Assembly (NCBI RefSeq): GCF_020532825.1
Contig: NZ_MQTS01000231.1
Coordinates: 56,280 to 92,159, forward strand
DNA length: 35,880 bases
Direction: 5' to 3'
From: Arthrobacter sp. SO3
GTDB lineage: Bacteria; Actinomycetota; Actinomycetes; Actinomycetales; Micrococcaceae
Positions 18,886 through 28,033 of the stretch are shown piece after piece. Every line of letters begins with the position of its first letter. Position 1 is the first letter of the stretch. The position numbers and the translations under genes were made by a program. The notes under the pieces were generated by a model. That model was not told where the DNA came from, searched no databases, and saw only the letters and a list, made by a program, of their open reading frames with translations.

Positions 18886-20322
18886 TTAGACGTGTCCCAT
18901 CGCGTTTCGGCTGGCGTTGCGGATGTAGCAGAACCAGCAGACGGCCAGCATCAGGATGTAGGCCGCGACGAAGCCGTAGAACGCGGGGGTATAGGAGCCG
19001 CTGGCGGTGTTCGAGGCGTTGAGTACCTGCGGGATGACGAAGCCGCCGTAGGCGCCGATGGCCGAGATCAGGCCCAGTGCCGAGGAGGCCAGCCGCTGGG
19101 TGGCCACAGTGCTGGCCTCCGCCTTTGCTGCCCGGCTGGAGGTGGCGAAGATGATCGGGATCATCCGGTACGTTGCACCGTTTCCGAAGCCGCTGGCGGT
19201 GAAGAGCAGCAGGAACAGGCCCAGGAAGAGCCAGAAGTTCTTCAGCGGCAGGGTCCAGACCATGGTCAGGGTGATGACGGCCATCGCACCGAACGCTGCG
19301 ACGGTCATCCGGGCGCCGCCCATGCGGTCCGCCATGCGTCCGCCGTAGGGGCGGGCCAGCGAGCCGACCAGCGGGCCCAGGAATGCGAGGGACAGGGCCA
19401 CGGTGCCGACTCCGATGGAGGAGAACGCCGGGAAGTAGTCCTTGATGAGCTTGGGGAAGACGCCGGCGAAGCCGATGAACGAGCCGAAGGTGCCGATGTA
19501 CAGCAGTGCCATGATCCACAGGTGCGGTTCCTTGAGCGCGGCGAGTGAGCCCGCGACGTCGCCCTTGGCACTGGTGAGGTTGTCCATGTACTTCCAGGCG
19601 CCGAACGCGGCGAGCAGGATCAGCGGGACCCACATGAGTCCGGCGACCGGCAGGTTCACGGTGCCGGCGGCCAGCAGGGTGATCGCAATCGGAACGGCAA
19701 GCTGTGCGACGGCGGCGCCGAGGTTTCCGCCGGCGGCGTTCAGGCCCAGCGCCCAGCCCTTTTCACGGGCCGGGTAGAAGAAGGTGATGTTGGCCATCGA
19801 GCTGGCGAAGTTGCCGCCGCCGAAGCCCGCCAGCGCCGCCACGAACAGCATGGTGCCGAACGGGGTCTCCGGGTTGGAGACGCACATGGCCAGCCCCGTC
19901 GAGGGGATCAGCAGCAGCAGGGCCGAGACGATGGTCCAGTTGCGGCCGCCGAAACGGGGGACCATAAAGGTGTACGGGATGCGCAGGGTGGCCCCGACCA
20001 GGCTGGGCATCGAGATCAGCCAGAAGATTTCCGAGGTGGTGAAGGTGAAGCCGGCCGCGGGAAGCTGGACGACCACGATCGACCACAGCTGCCAGACCAC
20101 GAACCCCAGGAACTCGGCGAAGATGGACCAGTTCAGGTTGCGCTTGGCAATGGAGCGGCCCTGGGACTCCCACTGATCCTTGTTCTCGGCATCCCAGTTC
20201 GCGATCCAGCGGCCGGGACGGAACTCCAGGGCGGGGCCGCCGAGGGTGGTGCCGGCGTCGAGTCGGGGGGAAAGGCCGGGGGAAACGCCGGCTTCGGCGC
20301 TCGCAGTTCGTTCAGCAGTCAC
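18886..20322 (-). CDS. narK: Nitrate/nitrite transporter, NarK family
   Basis: A 478-residue major facilitator transporter with about 12 membrane helices and a roughly 70-residue cytoplasmic N-terminus. NarK-type features are the nitrate signature-like segments GFGGGNFASSMANITFFYPAREKG (about 171-194) and GFGNGATYRMIPIIF (about 378-392), both rich in glycine, and arginines in helices 2 and 8 (RIPYTF; ARPYGGRMADR). The start is GTG 20322, preceded by AAAGGAGGT, the strongest ribosome site in the window. The 11 codons open upstream are not needed. It is first in the operon with nitrate reductase and its electron partner, so it most likely imports nitrate and perhaps exports nitrite. Confidence 0.94.
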   Translation of the reverse strand: MTAERTASAEAGVSPGLSPRLDAGTTLGGPALEFRPGRWIANWDAENKDQWESQGRSIAKRNLNWSIFAEFLGFVVWQLWSIVVVQLPAAGFTFTTSEIFWLISMPSLVGATLRIPYTFMVPRFGGRNWTIVSALLLLIPSTGLAMCVSNPETPFGTMLFVAALAGFGGGNFASSMANITFFYPAREKGWALGLNAAGGNLGAAVAQLAVPIAITLLAAGTVNLPVAGLMWVPLILLAAFGAWKYMDNLTSAKGDVAGSLAALKEPHLWIMALLYIGTFGSFIGFAGVFPKLIKDYFPAFSSIGVGTVALSLAFLGPLVGSLARPYGGRMADRMGGARMTVAAFGAMAVITLTMVWTLPLKNFWLFLGLFLLLFTASGFGNGATYRMIPIIFATSSRAAKAEASTVATQRLASSALGLISAIGAYGGFVIPQVLNASNTASGSYTPAFYGFVAAYILMLAVCWFCYIRNASRNAMGHV

Positions 20323-20369
20323 GGGGGACCTCCTTTGGGGATGTTGTCCTTCCAAAGTAGGGAAGCCGC

Positions 20370-20407
20370 GTTTCCGGGACCCTCGCCGTTTGTTAACGTG
20401 CTGTGAC
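20370..20407 (-). promoter_or_regulatory. Possible GlnR box upstream of narK
   Basis: In the narK direction: GTCAC-N6-TTAAC-N6-CGAGG-N6-GAAAC, with the four 5-mers in the 11-bp phase expected for GlnR. The first and last elements match the consensus fully, the second matches in its last three bases, and the third does not match. It lies 48-85 bp before the GTG start, a sensible place for an activator. Confidence 0.45.
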
Positions 20408-20490
20408 GTTTGCCTATCGGCGCGTTTGTGGCGGCGTGAGGGGCGTCATGAGGCGTAGTGTGATGACCACCACGTGAGACGAATCCCAAT

Positions 20491-20525
20491 GTCCATATAG
20501 TGGAACATTTGTCCACTGACTGGAC
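20491..20525. promoter_or_regulatory. Tandem palindromic operator candidate upstream of the MHS transporter
   Basis: Two copies of GTCCA-N5-TGGAM, at 20491-20505 (GTCCA TATAG TGGAA) and 20511-20525 (GTCCA CTGAC TGGAC), repeat at a 20-bp step, two helical turns. The half-sites also form TGGAA-N5-GTCCA between them, similar in outline to IclR-type operators. A TATTAT hexamer at 20535-20540 may be the -10 box of the gene at 20611. Confidence 0.5.
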
Positions 20526-20610
20526 GTCAGAACTTATTATGTAAGCATACGAATCCTTTTCCGGGCGGTCTCGAGCAGCACCGGTCCGGCCTTCATGAAA
20601 GCGCTACTAC

Positions 20611-22023
20611 ATGTCATCCACTGCCACTTCCGCAGAGCAGGGGTCCGCCAAACAGGTGAACTCGCGCGGCCGCGTCATCGTCGCCAGCCTGATCGGCACC
20701 ACCGTTGAGTTCTACGACTTCTACGTGTACGCCACCGCCGCTGTGCTCGTCTTCCCGAAGCTCTTCTTCCCCGGCCAGAATGAGACCACCCAGCTGCTGG
20801 CCTCCTTCGCTGTGTTCGGAGTCGCGTTCATCGCCCGGCCGCTCGGCTCTGTTGTCTTCGGCCACTTCGGTGACAAGTTCGGCCGCAAGGGCACCCTGGT
20901 CGCATCGCTGCTGACCATGGGTATTGCCACCTTCCTGATCGGCTGCCTGCCGACGGCGACCGTTCCCGGCTGGACCTTCTGGGCACCGGCGCTGCTGGTT
21001 GTCCTGCGCTTTGCCCAGGGCCTTGCCCTCGGCGGGGAATGGAGCGGCGCGGCGTTGCTGGCCACCGAGAACGCCCCGGCGAACAAGCGAGCCATCTACG
21101 GCACGTTCCCGCAGCTGGGTGCGCCGATCGGCTTCATCATCGCCAACGTGATCTTCCTGGTCTTCAGCTACACCCTGACGCCCGAGGCCTTCATGGACTG
21201 GGGCTGGCGCGTGCCGTTCCTGCTCAGTGCCGTGATGGTCATCATCGGCCTGTACGTCCGGCTCAAGCTGATCGAGACCCCGGCCTTCACCAAGGTCCTG
21301 GAGTCCAACGAGGTCGCCAAGCTGCCGCTGGCCCGGGTCTTCAAGACCAGCTGGCGCCAGCTGATCCTGGGCACGTTCATCATGCTCGCCACCTACGTGC
21401 TGTTCTACCTGATGACCACGTTCACCTTGACTTACGGCACCCGCGCCGCCAGCCTGGACGCCGCTAAGGCCGCCGCCGAGAAGGCCGGCAAGCCGATGAC
21501 GGAGGCCGCTGCAGCCGCGTTCGTCCCCGGCCTGGGCTACAGCCGCAACGACTTCCTCTGGATGCTGATTGCCGGCGTCGTGTTCTTCGGCATCTTCACC
21601 CTGGTCTCCGGCCCGCTGGCTGAGAAGTACGGCCGCCGCAAGATGCTGATCGCCGTGACCATCGGCATCTTCGCCTTCGGACTGCTCTTCGTCCCGCTGT
21701 TCAGCGCCGGCTTCGTCGGCACGATGGCCCTGCTGATCATCGGCTTCTCCCTGATGGGGCTGACCTTCGGTCCCATGGGTGCGCTGCTGCCGGAGCTGTT
21801 CCCGACGAACGTCCGGTACACCGGCTCCGCCATCAGCTACAACTTCTCCAGCATTCTCGGTGCGGCCGTGGCCCCGTTCATCGCCGTCTGGCTCTGGGAG
21901 ATGGCGAAGGGCAGCTCCGTGCTGGTCGGCGTCTACCTCGCCCTTATGTCGGTGCTGACGCTGATCGCACTGTTCGTCAGCAAGGAAACCCGCGACCTGG
22001 ACTACACCAACAACGTGGCCTGA
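20611..22023 (+). CDS. MHS-family (metabolite:H+ symporter) transporter
   Basis: A 470-residue major facilitator protein of the sugar/metabolite:proton symporter branch (ProP, ShiA, KgtP, CitA relatives). The family opening ASLIGTTVEFYDFYVYATAA lies at about 25-44, followed by FPGQNETTQLLASFAVFGVAFIARPLG, the loop 2-3 motif GHFGDKFGRKGTL (about 84-96) and RFAQGLALGGEWSGAALLATE (about 134-154). The second half carries GPLAEKYGRRKML (about 336-348). About 12 helices are expected. It takes up a small organic acid or osmolyte with protons; the substrate is not determined. The start is ATG 20611, with only a weak ribosome site. The tandem palindrome upstream suggests control by substrate. Confidence 0.9.
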   Translation: MSSTATSAEQGSAKQVNSRGRVIVASLIGTTVEFYDFYVYATAAVLVFPKLFFPGQNETTQLLASFAVFGVAFIARPLGSVVFGHFGDKFGRKGTLVASLLTMGIATFLIGCLPTATVPGWTFWAPALLVVLRFAQGLALGGEWSGAALLATENAPANKRAIYGTFPQLGAPIGFIIANVIFLVFSYTLTPEAFMDWGWRVPFLLSAVMVIIGLYVRLKLIETPAFTKVLESNEVAKLPLARVFKTSWRQLILGTFIMLATYVLFYLMTTFTLTYGTRAASLDAAKAAAEKAGKPMTEAAAAAFVPGLGYSRNDFLWMLIAGVVFFGIFTLVSGPLAEKYGRRKMLIAVTIGIFAFGLLFVPLFSAGFVGTMALLIIGFSLMGLTFGPMGALLPELFPTNVRYTGSAISYNFSSILGAAVAPFIAVWLWEMAKGSSVLVGVYLALMSVLTLIALFVSKETRDLDYTNNVA

Positions 22024-22044
22024 CGCTCCGGCCCAATTACTGAC

Positions 22045-22085
22045 GGAAATGCCCGGCGTGTTCACCGAACACGCCGGGCATTTCC
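22045..22085. terminator. Strong bidirectional terminator
   Basis: A perfect 19-bp stem (22045-22063 with 22067-22085) around a 3-base loop, with AAA/TTT near the stem base on both strands. It sits between the convergent transporter and amidotransferase-like genes. Confidence 0.85.
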
Positions 22086-22105
22086 ATGTCGGCTGCCGGC
22101 CGGGG

Positions 22106-22852
22106 TCAGCGCGCGTACTGCTCCACGAAGTTCTGCAGGATTTTCATGGGTTCCCTGGCCGTGAACCGCCGGGCCTCTACCATCAGCACTTCGGCGGATT
22201 CCGGCGGGAAGTATCCGGCATGGCGGTAGATGTCGATCCTGGTGACCAGACCCAGCGCATCGAGCTCGGGGTGGAACTGGGTGGCGTACAGGTTGGTCTT
22301 GATCCGGAACATGTGCACCGGGCAGGCAGCGGAGCTGGCCAGGAGCACCGCGTGGGACGGGAGGATGGTGCAGGCTTCCTTGTGGCCGCTGAAAGCCGTG
22401 AAGCTCTCCGGCATCCCGCGCAGGAGCGGGTCCACCAGCCCCTCCTCGGTCAGCGTGATGGTCACGCCGCCAAGCCCCTCGCCGTAGGTTCGGTCGATCA
22501 TGGCGCCCTGGTGCCGGCCCAAGGTGCCGACCCCGTAGCAGGCGCCAAGGAAGGGAAAGTCCGCAGGCACGATCCGGTCGAGCAGGGCAGCAAGCTCATG
22601 CTCCACCCGGTGCTGTACTGCGCTTTTCTGCTCGGCGGGGTCGCTGGAGGTGAACGGGCTCCCGCCCACAATCACGCCGGAGTATTCGGAGAGGTCCAGC
22701 GGGGGCAGCGGAGCGGCTTCCATCCGGATGCGCCTCAGCTGTGAGGGTTCGAGTCCGCAGTAGCGGAGGTAGGCCTCGTATTCGTCCTCGGCGGCGGCGT
22801 CCTCGGCCCGGGAGGCAAGGAGCAGGAATGGCTTCACAGACCAAGTCTGCAC
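22106..22852 (-). CDS. Class I glutamine amidotransferase-like protein
   Basis: A stand-alone GATase1 domain protein of 248 residues, similar to the GMP-synthase-like amidotransferases. The oxyanion segment is VIVGGSPF (about 60-67), the nucleophile elbow is FLGACYGVGTL with C105, and the catalytic His is in ATQFHPELD (about 206-214). It probably hydrolyses glutamine or a gamma-glutamyl compound, but no synthetase partner is adjacent. Two starts are possible: GTG 22852 and GTG 22837 (VKPFLLLASRAED, the beginning usually seen in this group). Neither has a clear ribosome site. It lies downstream of the carboxylase gene but is separated from it by a hairpin. Confidence 0.85.
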   Translation of the reverse strand: MQTWSVKPFLLLASRAEDAAAEDEYEAYLRYCGLEPSQLRRIRMEAAPLPPLDLSEYSGVIVGGSPFTSSDPAEQKSAVQHRVEHELAALLDRIVPADFPFLGACYGVGTLGRHQGAMIDRTYGEGLGGVTITLTEEGLVDPLLRGMPESFTAFSGHKEACTILPSHAVLLASSAACPVHMFRIKTNLYATQFHPELDALGLVTRIDIYRHAGYFPPESAEVLMVEARRFTAREPMKILQNFVEQYAR

Positions 22853-22895
22853 GGGCGGGACACGGGGGCGCCAGAGGCGCGCCTGCGTCCCGCCC
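22853..22895 (-). terminator. Hairpin after the acyl-CoA carboxylase gene
   Basis: Perfect 9-bp stem (22853-22861 with 22887-22895), with a smaller GGCGCC-type stem in the loop, starting 9 bp after the carboxylase stop. No T-run follows. It ends at the start of the amidotransferase gene, so it may also attenuate it. Confidence 0.55.
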
Positions 22896-22904
22896 TTCGA
22901 GCTG

Positions 22905-24770
<1,866 letters not shown>

Positions 24771-24823
24771 GGCGTCTCCTTCTTTCCTTCAGGGAGCCTA
24801 GCGCGGTTTTGTGGGTTCCGCCG

Positions 24824-24850
24824 ATATTACTTGCGGATTCCGCGCGTAAA
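24824..24850 (-). promoter_or_regulatory. Likely promoter of the acyl-CoA carboxylase gene
   Basis: On the minus strand TTTACG (24845-24850) and TAATAT (24824-24829) are separated by 15 bp, a short spacer, with a GCGGA-A-TCCGC palindrome between them. Transcription would begin about 47 bases before the TTG start. Confidence 0.4.
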
Positions 24851-24859
24851 GCGCCCGGC

Positions 24860-24880
24860 CTTTGTAGGGTTGCTACAAAG
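24860..24880. promoter_or_regulatory. Palindrome CTTTGTAG-N5-CTACAAAG upstream of the carboxylase promoter
   Basis: A perfect 8-bp inverted repeat with a 5-base centre, ten bases upstream of the proposed -35 box and 15 bp after the maf stop. It has the size of a TetR- or MerR-type operator and could control fatty-acid synthesis. It could instead be a weak terminator of maf. Confidence 0.45.
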
Positions 24881-24894
24881 CTCTGCGAATTAGC

Positions 24895-25575
24895 TCACTC
24901 GGCCCGGAGCAGTGCGGGATCCGCAGCACCGCTGGTCCACAGTTCCGTGATGCCCACCTGCGCCTGGCCCAGCAGCCCGCGGAGGGTGGAAATGGACAGC
25001 CCGACGACGGCGTGCGGGTCGCCGTCGACCTTGCGGATGAAGGCCCCGCCGTAGCCGTCGATCGTGAAGGAGCCGGCGCACTGCAGCGGCTCCCCGGTCG
25101 CGATGTAGGCGTCGATTTCCCCGGCGCTCATCTCCATGAAATGGACCTCGGCGGAGGTGACGTGCCCGAGGGTCGCGCCGGAGCCAGCCGCCCCGGATTC
25201 ATCGGAGCTCCCGGTGTCGCGGCAGTCGACGAGCCAGTGGCCGGTGTGCAGCACACCCTTGCTGCCGCTCATCCGGAGCATCCGCTCCCGGGCGACCTCG
25301 GCGGTGTACGGCTTCCCGTGCGCCTCGCCGTCGAACTCAAAGACCGAATCGCAGCCGATCACCAGCGCGCCGTCGGCTTCGGGCAGTGAGGCGACGGCCT
25401 CGGCCTTGGCCCGGGCCAGGAGCAGGGCGGTGTCGTGCGGGTCGGTCACGCCGTAGCGGGCCTGGACGGCGTCCTCGTCCACATCGGAGACGAGGATCTC
25501 GTGCCGGATGCCGGCGTCGGTCAGCAGCTTGGTGCGGGCGGGGGACTGGGAGGCAAGAATGAGGCGGGTCACCAT
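24895..25575 (-). CDS. maf: Maf/HAM1-type nucleoside triphosphate pyrophosphatase
   Basis: A 226-residue Maf protein, which hydrolyses non-canonical or excess nucleoside triphosphates to monophosphates. The signature start LILASQSPARTKLLTDAG (5-22), the metal-binding LVIGCDSVFEFDGEAHGKP (about 71-89), THTG-type region LHTGHWLVD (about 109-117), and the end segment GEIDAYIATGEPLQCAGSFTIDGYGG (about 150-175) are all present. An acidic/Gly/Ser insert at about 119-134 is longer than usual. Start at ATG 25573-25575, followed directly by GTG. It stands upstream of the carboxylase gene on the same strand with 124 bp between them, the order known from other actinobacteria. Confidence 0.92.
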   Translation of the reverse strand: MVTRLILASQSPARTKLLTDAGIRHEILVSDVDEDAVQARYGVTDPHDTALLLARAKAEAVASLPEADGALVIGCDSVFEFDGEAHGKPYTAEVARERMLRMSGSKGVLHTGHWLVDCRDTGSSDESGAAGSGATLGHVTSAEVHFMEMSAGEIDAYIATGEPLQCAGSFTIDGYGGAFIRKVDGDPHAVVGLSISTLRGLLGQAQVGITELWTSGAADPALLRAE

Positions 25576-25595
25576 TCCAGCCTAGTTCACCGCGG

Positions 25596-25668
25596 CACAG
25601 CAACGCGGGGTCACCTCCGGCCCATCCGGCGGCGGATTATGGGCGCTAGGTGACCCCGCGTTGCTGTG
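25596..25668. repeat. Large palindrome between the esterase and maf genes
   Basis: Perfect 21-bp inverted repeat (25596-25616 with 25648-25668). The 31-base centre holds a further 6-bp stem (GCCCAT 25620-25625, ATGGGC 25639-25644). It lies between two genes on the same strand, so it may terminate the esterase transcript. Its size and clean arms resemble a dispersed intergenic palindromic repeat; only one copy is in the window. Confidence 0.65.
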
Positions 25669-25729
25669 GGTGGGGCTTGAGCTTGTCGAACGCGGGGGCG
25701 CCCGTGCGCCGTCGCTCGCCGGCTTGCGC

Positions 25730-27025
25730 CTACGAGGCGGGTTGGGAGAGCCCCAGCCGGGGGAAGAGGACTTCGAACCCCTTGTTCAGGCCTCCGTTCA
25801 GCGCCGCGATTCCGTGTCCCCCGTCCGGGACCTCGTAATAGGTGACGTCCATTCCCGCGGCAGCTGCTGCTGCCGAGACATGACGGGCAGCCTCGAGGTA
25901 GACGGGGTCGTCGGTGGAGGCCGTGAAAATGGCCGGGGTATTGGGAAACCTCTGTTGTTTCAGGATGTTGACTGGTTTTTCGGCGTCGTAGGCCGCCTGG
26001 TTGCCGCCGAACACTTCGCGGAGGTTGGTCTCGGGGTTCTCGGCTCCGGGGTATTCTTCCCCGGAGATGTCCAAAACGTTGCCCCAGATCGAGGGGTACT
26101 TGGCGGCGAAGGAAATGGCGCACTGGCCGCCATGGGAATAGCCCGCGATGGTCCAGTATTTCGGGTTGTCAATGATGTTCAGGTGGCTTCGTGCCCAGTC
26201 GACCACGTCGCGGTTGACAAAGGTTTCCGGACGTCCGTGAAGGGGTGAGTCGAGGCACAGATTGTCGACCAGGGGGTCGCCAAGCTGGTCGGCAACGATG
26301 ACGATCGGCGCCAGTCCGTCATGGTGTGCGGCGAAGTCGTTCAGGACCTCGGCGGCATGCTGGGGGTCCGGATCGCCGGGCTGTCCCATCATCAGAACCA
26401 CCAGCGGCAGAGCCGGAGGGTTGGGGACCTGTGCTGCCGGGGGCAAGTACAGACCCGCCGGGCGGGAGGAAAATCCGGATATTTGCGGCGGGATGACCAC
26501 TTGGGCCGTTGAACCCTCGGAGGGCATTCCTGCAGGCGCTTTCCAGGTCTCCCACAGCGGCTTCTGCGGTGCGGCGGCATGGGGTGTGGCTGGTCCCAAG
26601 TCAATCCTCGGGGCGAGGGAGACCCCCAGGAATGAGGCCAGGGTCGCGTTCAGTCCGTAATATGCGTTGATTCCTAAGGCAGCCGTGGCAGCGAAGGTGA
26701 GAGCTGCCACGGCTGCGAGCACCTTGCGCCAGGTGCCGGAGGCCCGGAGGTTTGCGCCGCAGAGGCCGAGGCCGGCGAAGAAGGCCATGGCCCAGATGCG
26801 CACGGGCCACCCGAGGGGACCGCCGAATGCGTGCATGATCCGCTCCGCCACCAGCAAGGCAACGGCCCCGACCGCGGCGCCGGCTGCGCCCGAGAGTACT
26901 GTCATGGCCATCGGCTTACGCGTGCGCCGCATCAGGAGAAAGGCGCAGAGGGCGACGCTGAGCACATATGACGCGACGATCAAGGGCCCGTCAATGATGT
27001 TGAGAGCCAGAATGAATTTTCCCAT
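25730..27025 (-). CDS. Membrane-anchored esterase of the alpha/beta-hydrolase fold
   Basis: A 431-residue protein with about four N-terminal membrane helices (about 5-32, 40-60, 75-92, 102-120) and an extracytoplasmic esterase domain from about 160. The nucleophile is S297 in the elbow AGYSHGGQ, and the catalytic His is probably H404 in DGGHGI; an acid (perhaps in STDDPVYLEA) precedes it. It resembles esterase-D/mycolyltransferase-like proteins. The start ATG 27025 follows GGGAGGTGCC. It lies near a large DUF2156 protein (28034-30763). In Pseudomonas the pair PA0919/PA0920 hydrolyses and makes alanyl-phosphatidylglycerol, so this esterase may remove aminoacyl groups from lipid. That function is inferred from context. 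Confidence 0.85.
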   Translation of the reverse strand: MGKFILALNIIDGPLIVASYVLSVALCAFLLMRRTRKPMAMTVLSGAAGAAVGAVALLVAERIMHAFGGPLGWPVRIWAMAFFAGLGLCGANLRASGTWRKVLAAVAALTFAATAALGINAYYGLNATLASFLGVSLAPRIDLGPATPHAAAPQKPLWETWKAPAGMPSEGSTAQVVIPPQISGFSSRPAGLYLPPAAQVPNPPALPLVVLMMGQPGDPDPQHAAEVLNDFAAHHDGLAPIVIVADQLGDPLVDNLCLDSPLHGRPETFVNRDVVDWARSHLNIIDNPKYWTIAGYSHGGQCAISFAAKYPSIWGNVLDISGEEYPGAENPETNLREVFGGNQAAYDAEKPVNILKQQRFPNTPAIFTASTDDPVYLEAARHVSAAAAAAGMDVTYYEVPDGGHGIAALNGGLNKGFEVLFPRLGLSQPAS

Positions 27026-27243
27026 GGCACCTCCCGCCTGCTTGCGCGGCTGCCGTCCCGCCGGAAATGCGTCTTCCGGAGTGCCGGGCGGTGACACCGC
27101 TTTACCAATCCCGGACTTCCCGTCCGGTCCCCGCCGCTGATCATAGCGGCTGAAGATGGCTGCCGGCTGGGAATCCAGATCCCCAGCGTCCGTGATGACC
27201 AGCGTGCTAGATAAGCCCGGGTAGCCCATGCAGCTGACGACCG

Positions 27244-27282
27244 CCGTGCTTTCCGTCCCAAGGGGGCGGGCTGAAAGCACGG
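27244..27282. repeat. 10-bp inverted repeat upstream of the esterase pseudogene
   Basis: Arms CCGTGCTTTC (27244-27253) and GAAAGCACGG (27273-27282), 19 bp apart, in the region between the divergent esterase and its decayed paralogue. It could be an operator left from the functional gene or a hairpin in the leader. Confidence 0.45.
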
Positions 27283-27307
27283 GCCATGCCAAAAAGAAGG
27301 AGGTGGG

Positions 27308-27954
27308 ATGGAAGAGCTTTTCAACCTCCGCATCGTCGACCAGTCACTGCTCTACGCCAGCTATGCTCTATGCTCTCTCCGCGCTGGCGGCGATCTACCT
27401 GCTCGTGCGCCCAGTGCTGTTGCCGGGCCCGATCCGCTACGGGACTGCCGGGCCACGACGCCGCTTATGGATTATCACCGCCAAGGGAGTGGCCGGTGGC
27501 GCCGTGGCAGGCGCCGCTACCCTGTTCAGCCGCGAAGTCGTCCTGAACGTTTTCGGTCTGCCTCTGGAGGCTGACACCCGCACCTTGGTTATCGTTGCGT
27601 TCGCTGGCGTGGGGCTCGCCGTCGTTAAACTGTGGCGGTCACGCTGGTGGCGCAAAGTGGCCGCTGGGGATCAATGCCCGGTACGGACTGAAACCTGCGC
27701 TGGGAGCCATGCTGGGCGTGAACCAGATCAGCCAACTGGTCTTACCGAACCTCAACCCGGTGTAGCAGGCGCAGAGCGGGACAGCGTTGTGGCAGAGCTG
27801 GAAGCCCCCAGCGGGGATCCCATCTGCCGGACTGCGCGGCACGGTCACGATACCGGCAGACGCATCTGGTTTCCAAGCCCGCGACGCCTACTTGTATCTG
27901 CCGCCCGCGGCCCTGATCGACATCCGGCAGTCACCGGGACGCACCCGCGGGTGA
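27308..27954 (+). pseudogene. Decayed paralogue of the membrane esterase
   Basis: The plus strand encodes, in three frames, a protein that parallels the intact esterase at 25730-27025. It begins at ATG 27308 (RBS GGAGGTGGG) with MEELFNLRIVDQSLLYASYA. The frame is then lost at a 7-bp tandem duplication of TATGCTC (27362-27375), and similarity continues in the next frame (ALSALAAIYLLVRP, then EVVLNVFGLPLEADTRTLV). A deletion near 27660 shifts the frame again (INARYGLKPALGAMLGV). An in-frame TAG is at 27763-27765; similarity resumes (LWQSWKPPAGIPS, YLYLPPAAL) and stops near 27930. The hydrolase domain with the catalytic serine is absent. The gene is divergent from the intact copy, as from an inverted duplication. 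Confidence 0.85.
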
Positions 27955-28033
27955 CGCCGTGCGCCGCGTCGCGTTGTCCCCGGCCTCGGACCGGCGTCCG
28001 TGAAGATTGCCGCAGGCGCTGGCGCCCGGACGC

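Noticed and set aside
25611..26123. 170-codon frame crossing the large palindrome
   Set aside because: It overlaps the 3' end of the esterase out of frame and the palindrome; no protein-like features.
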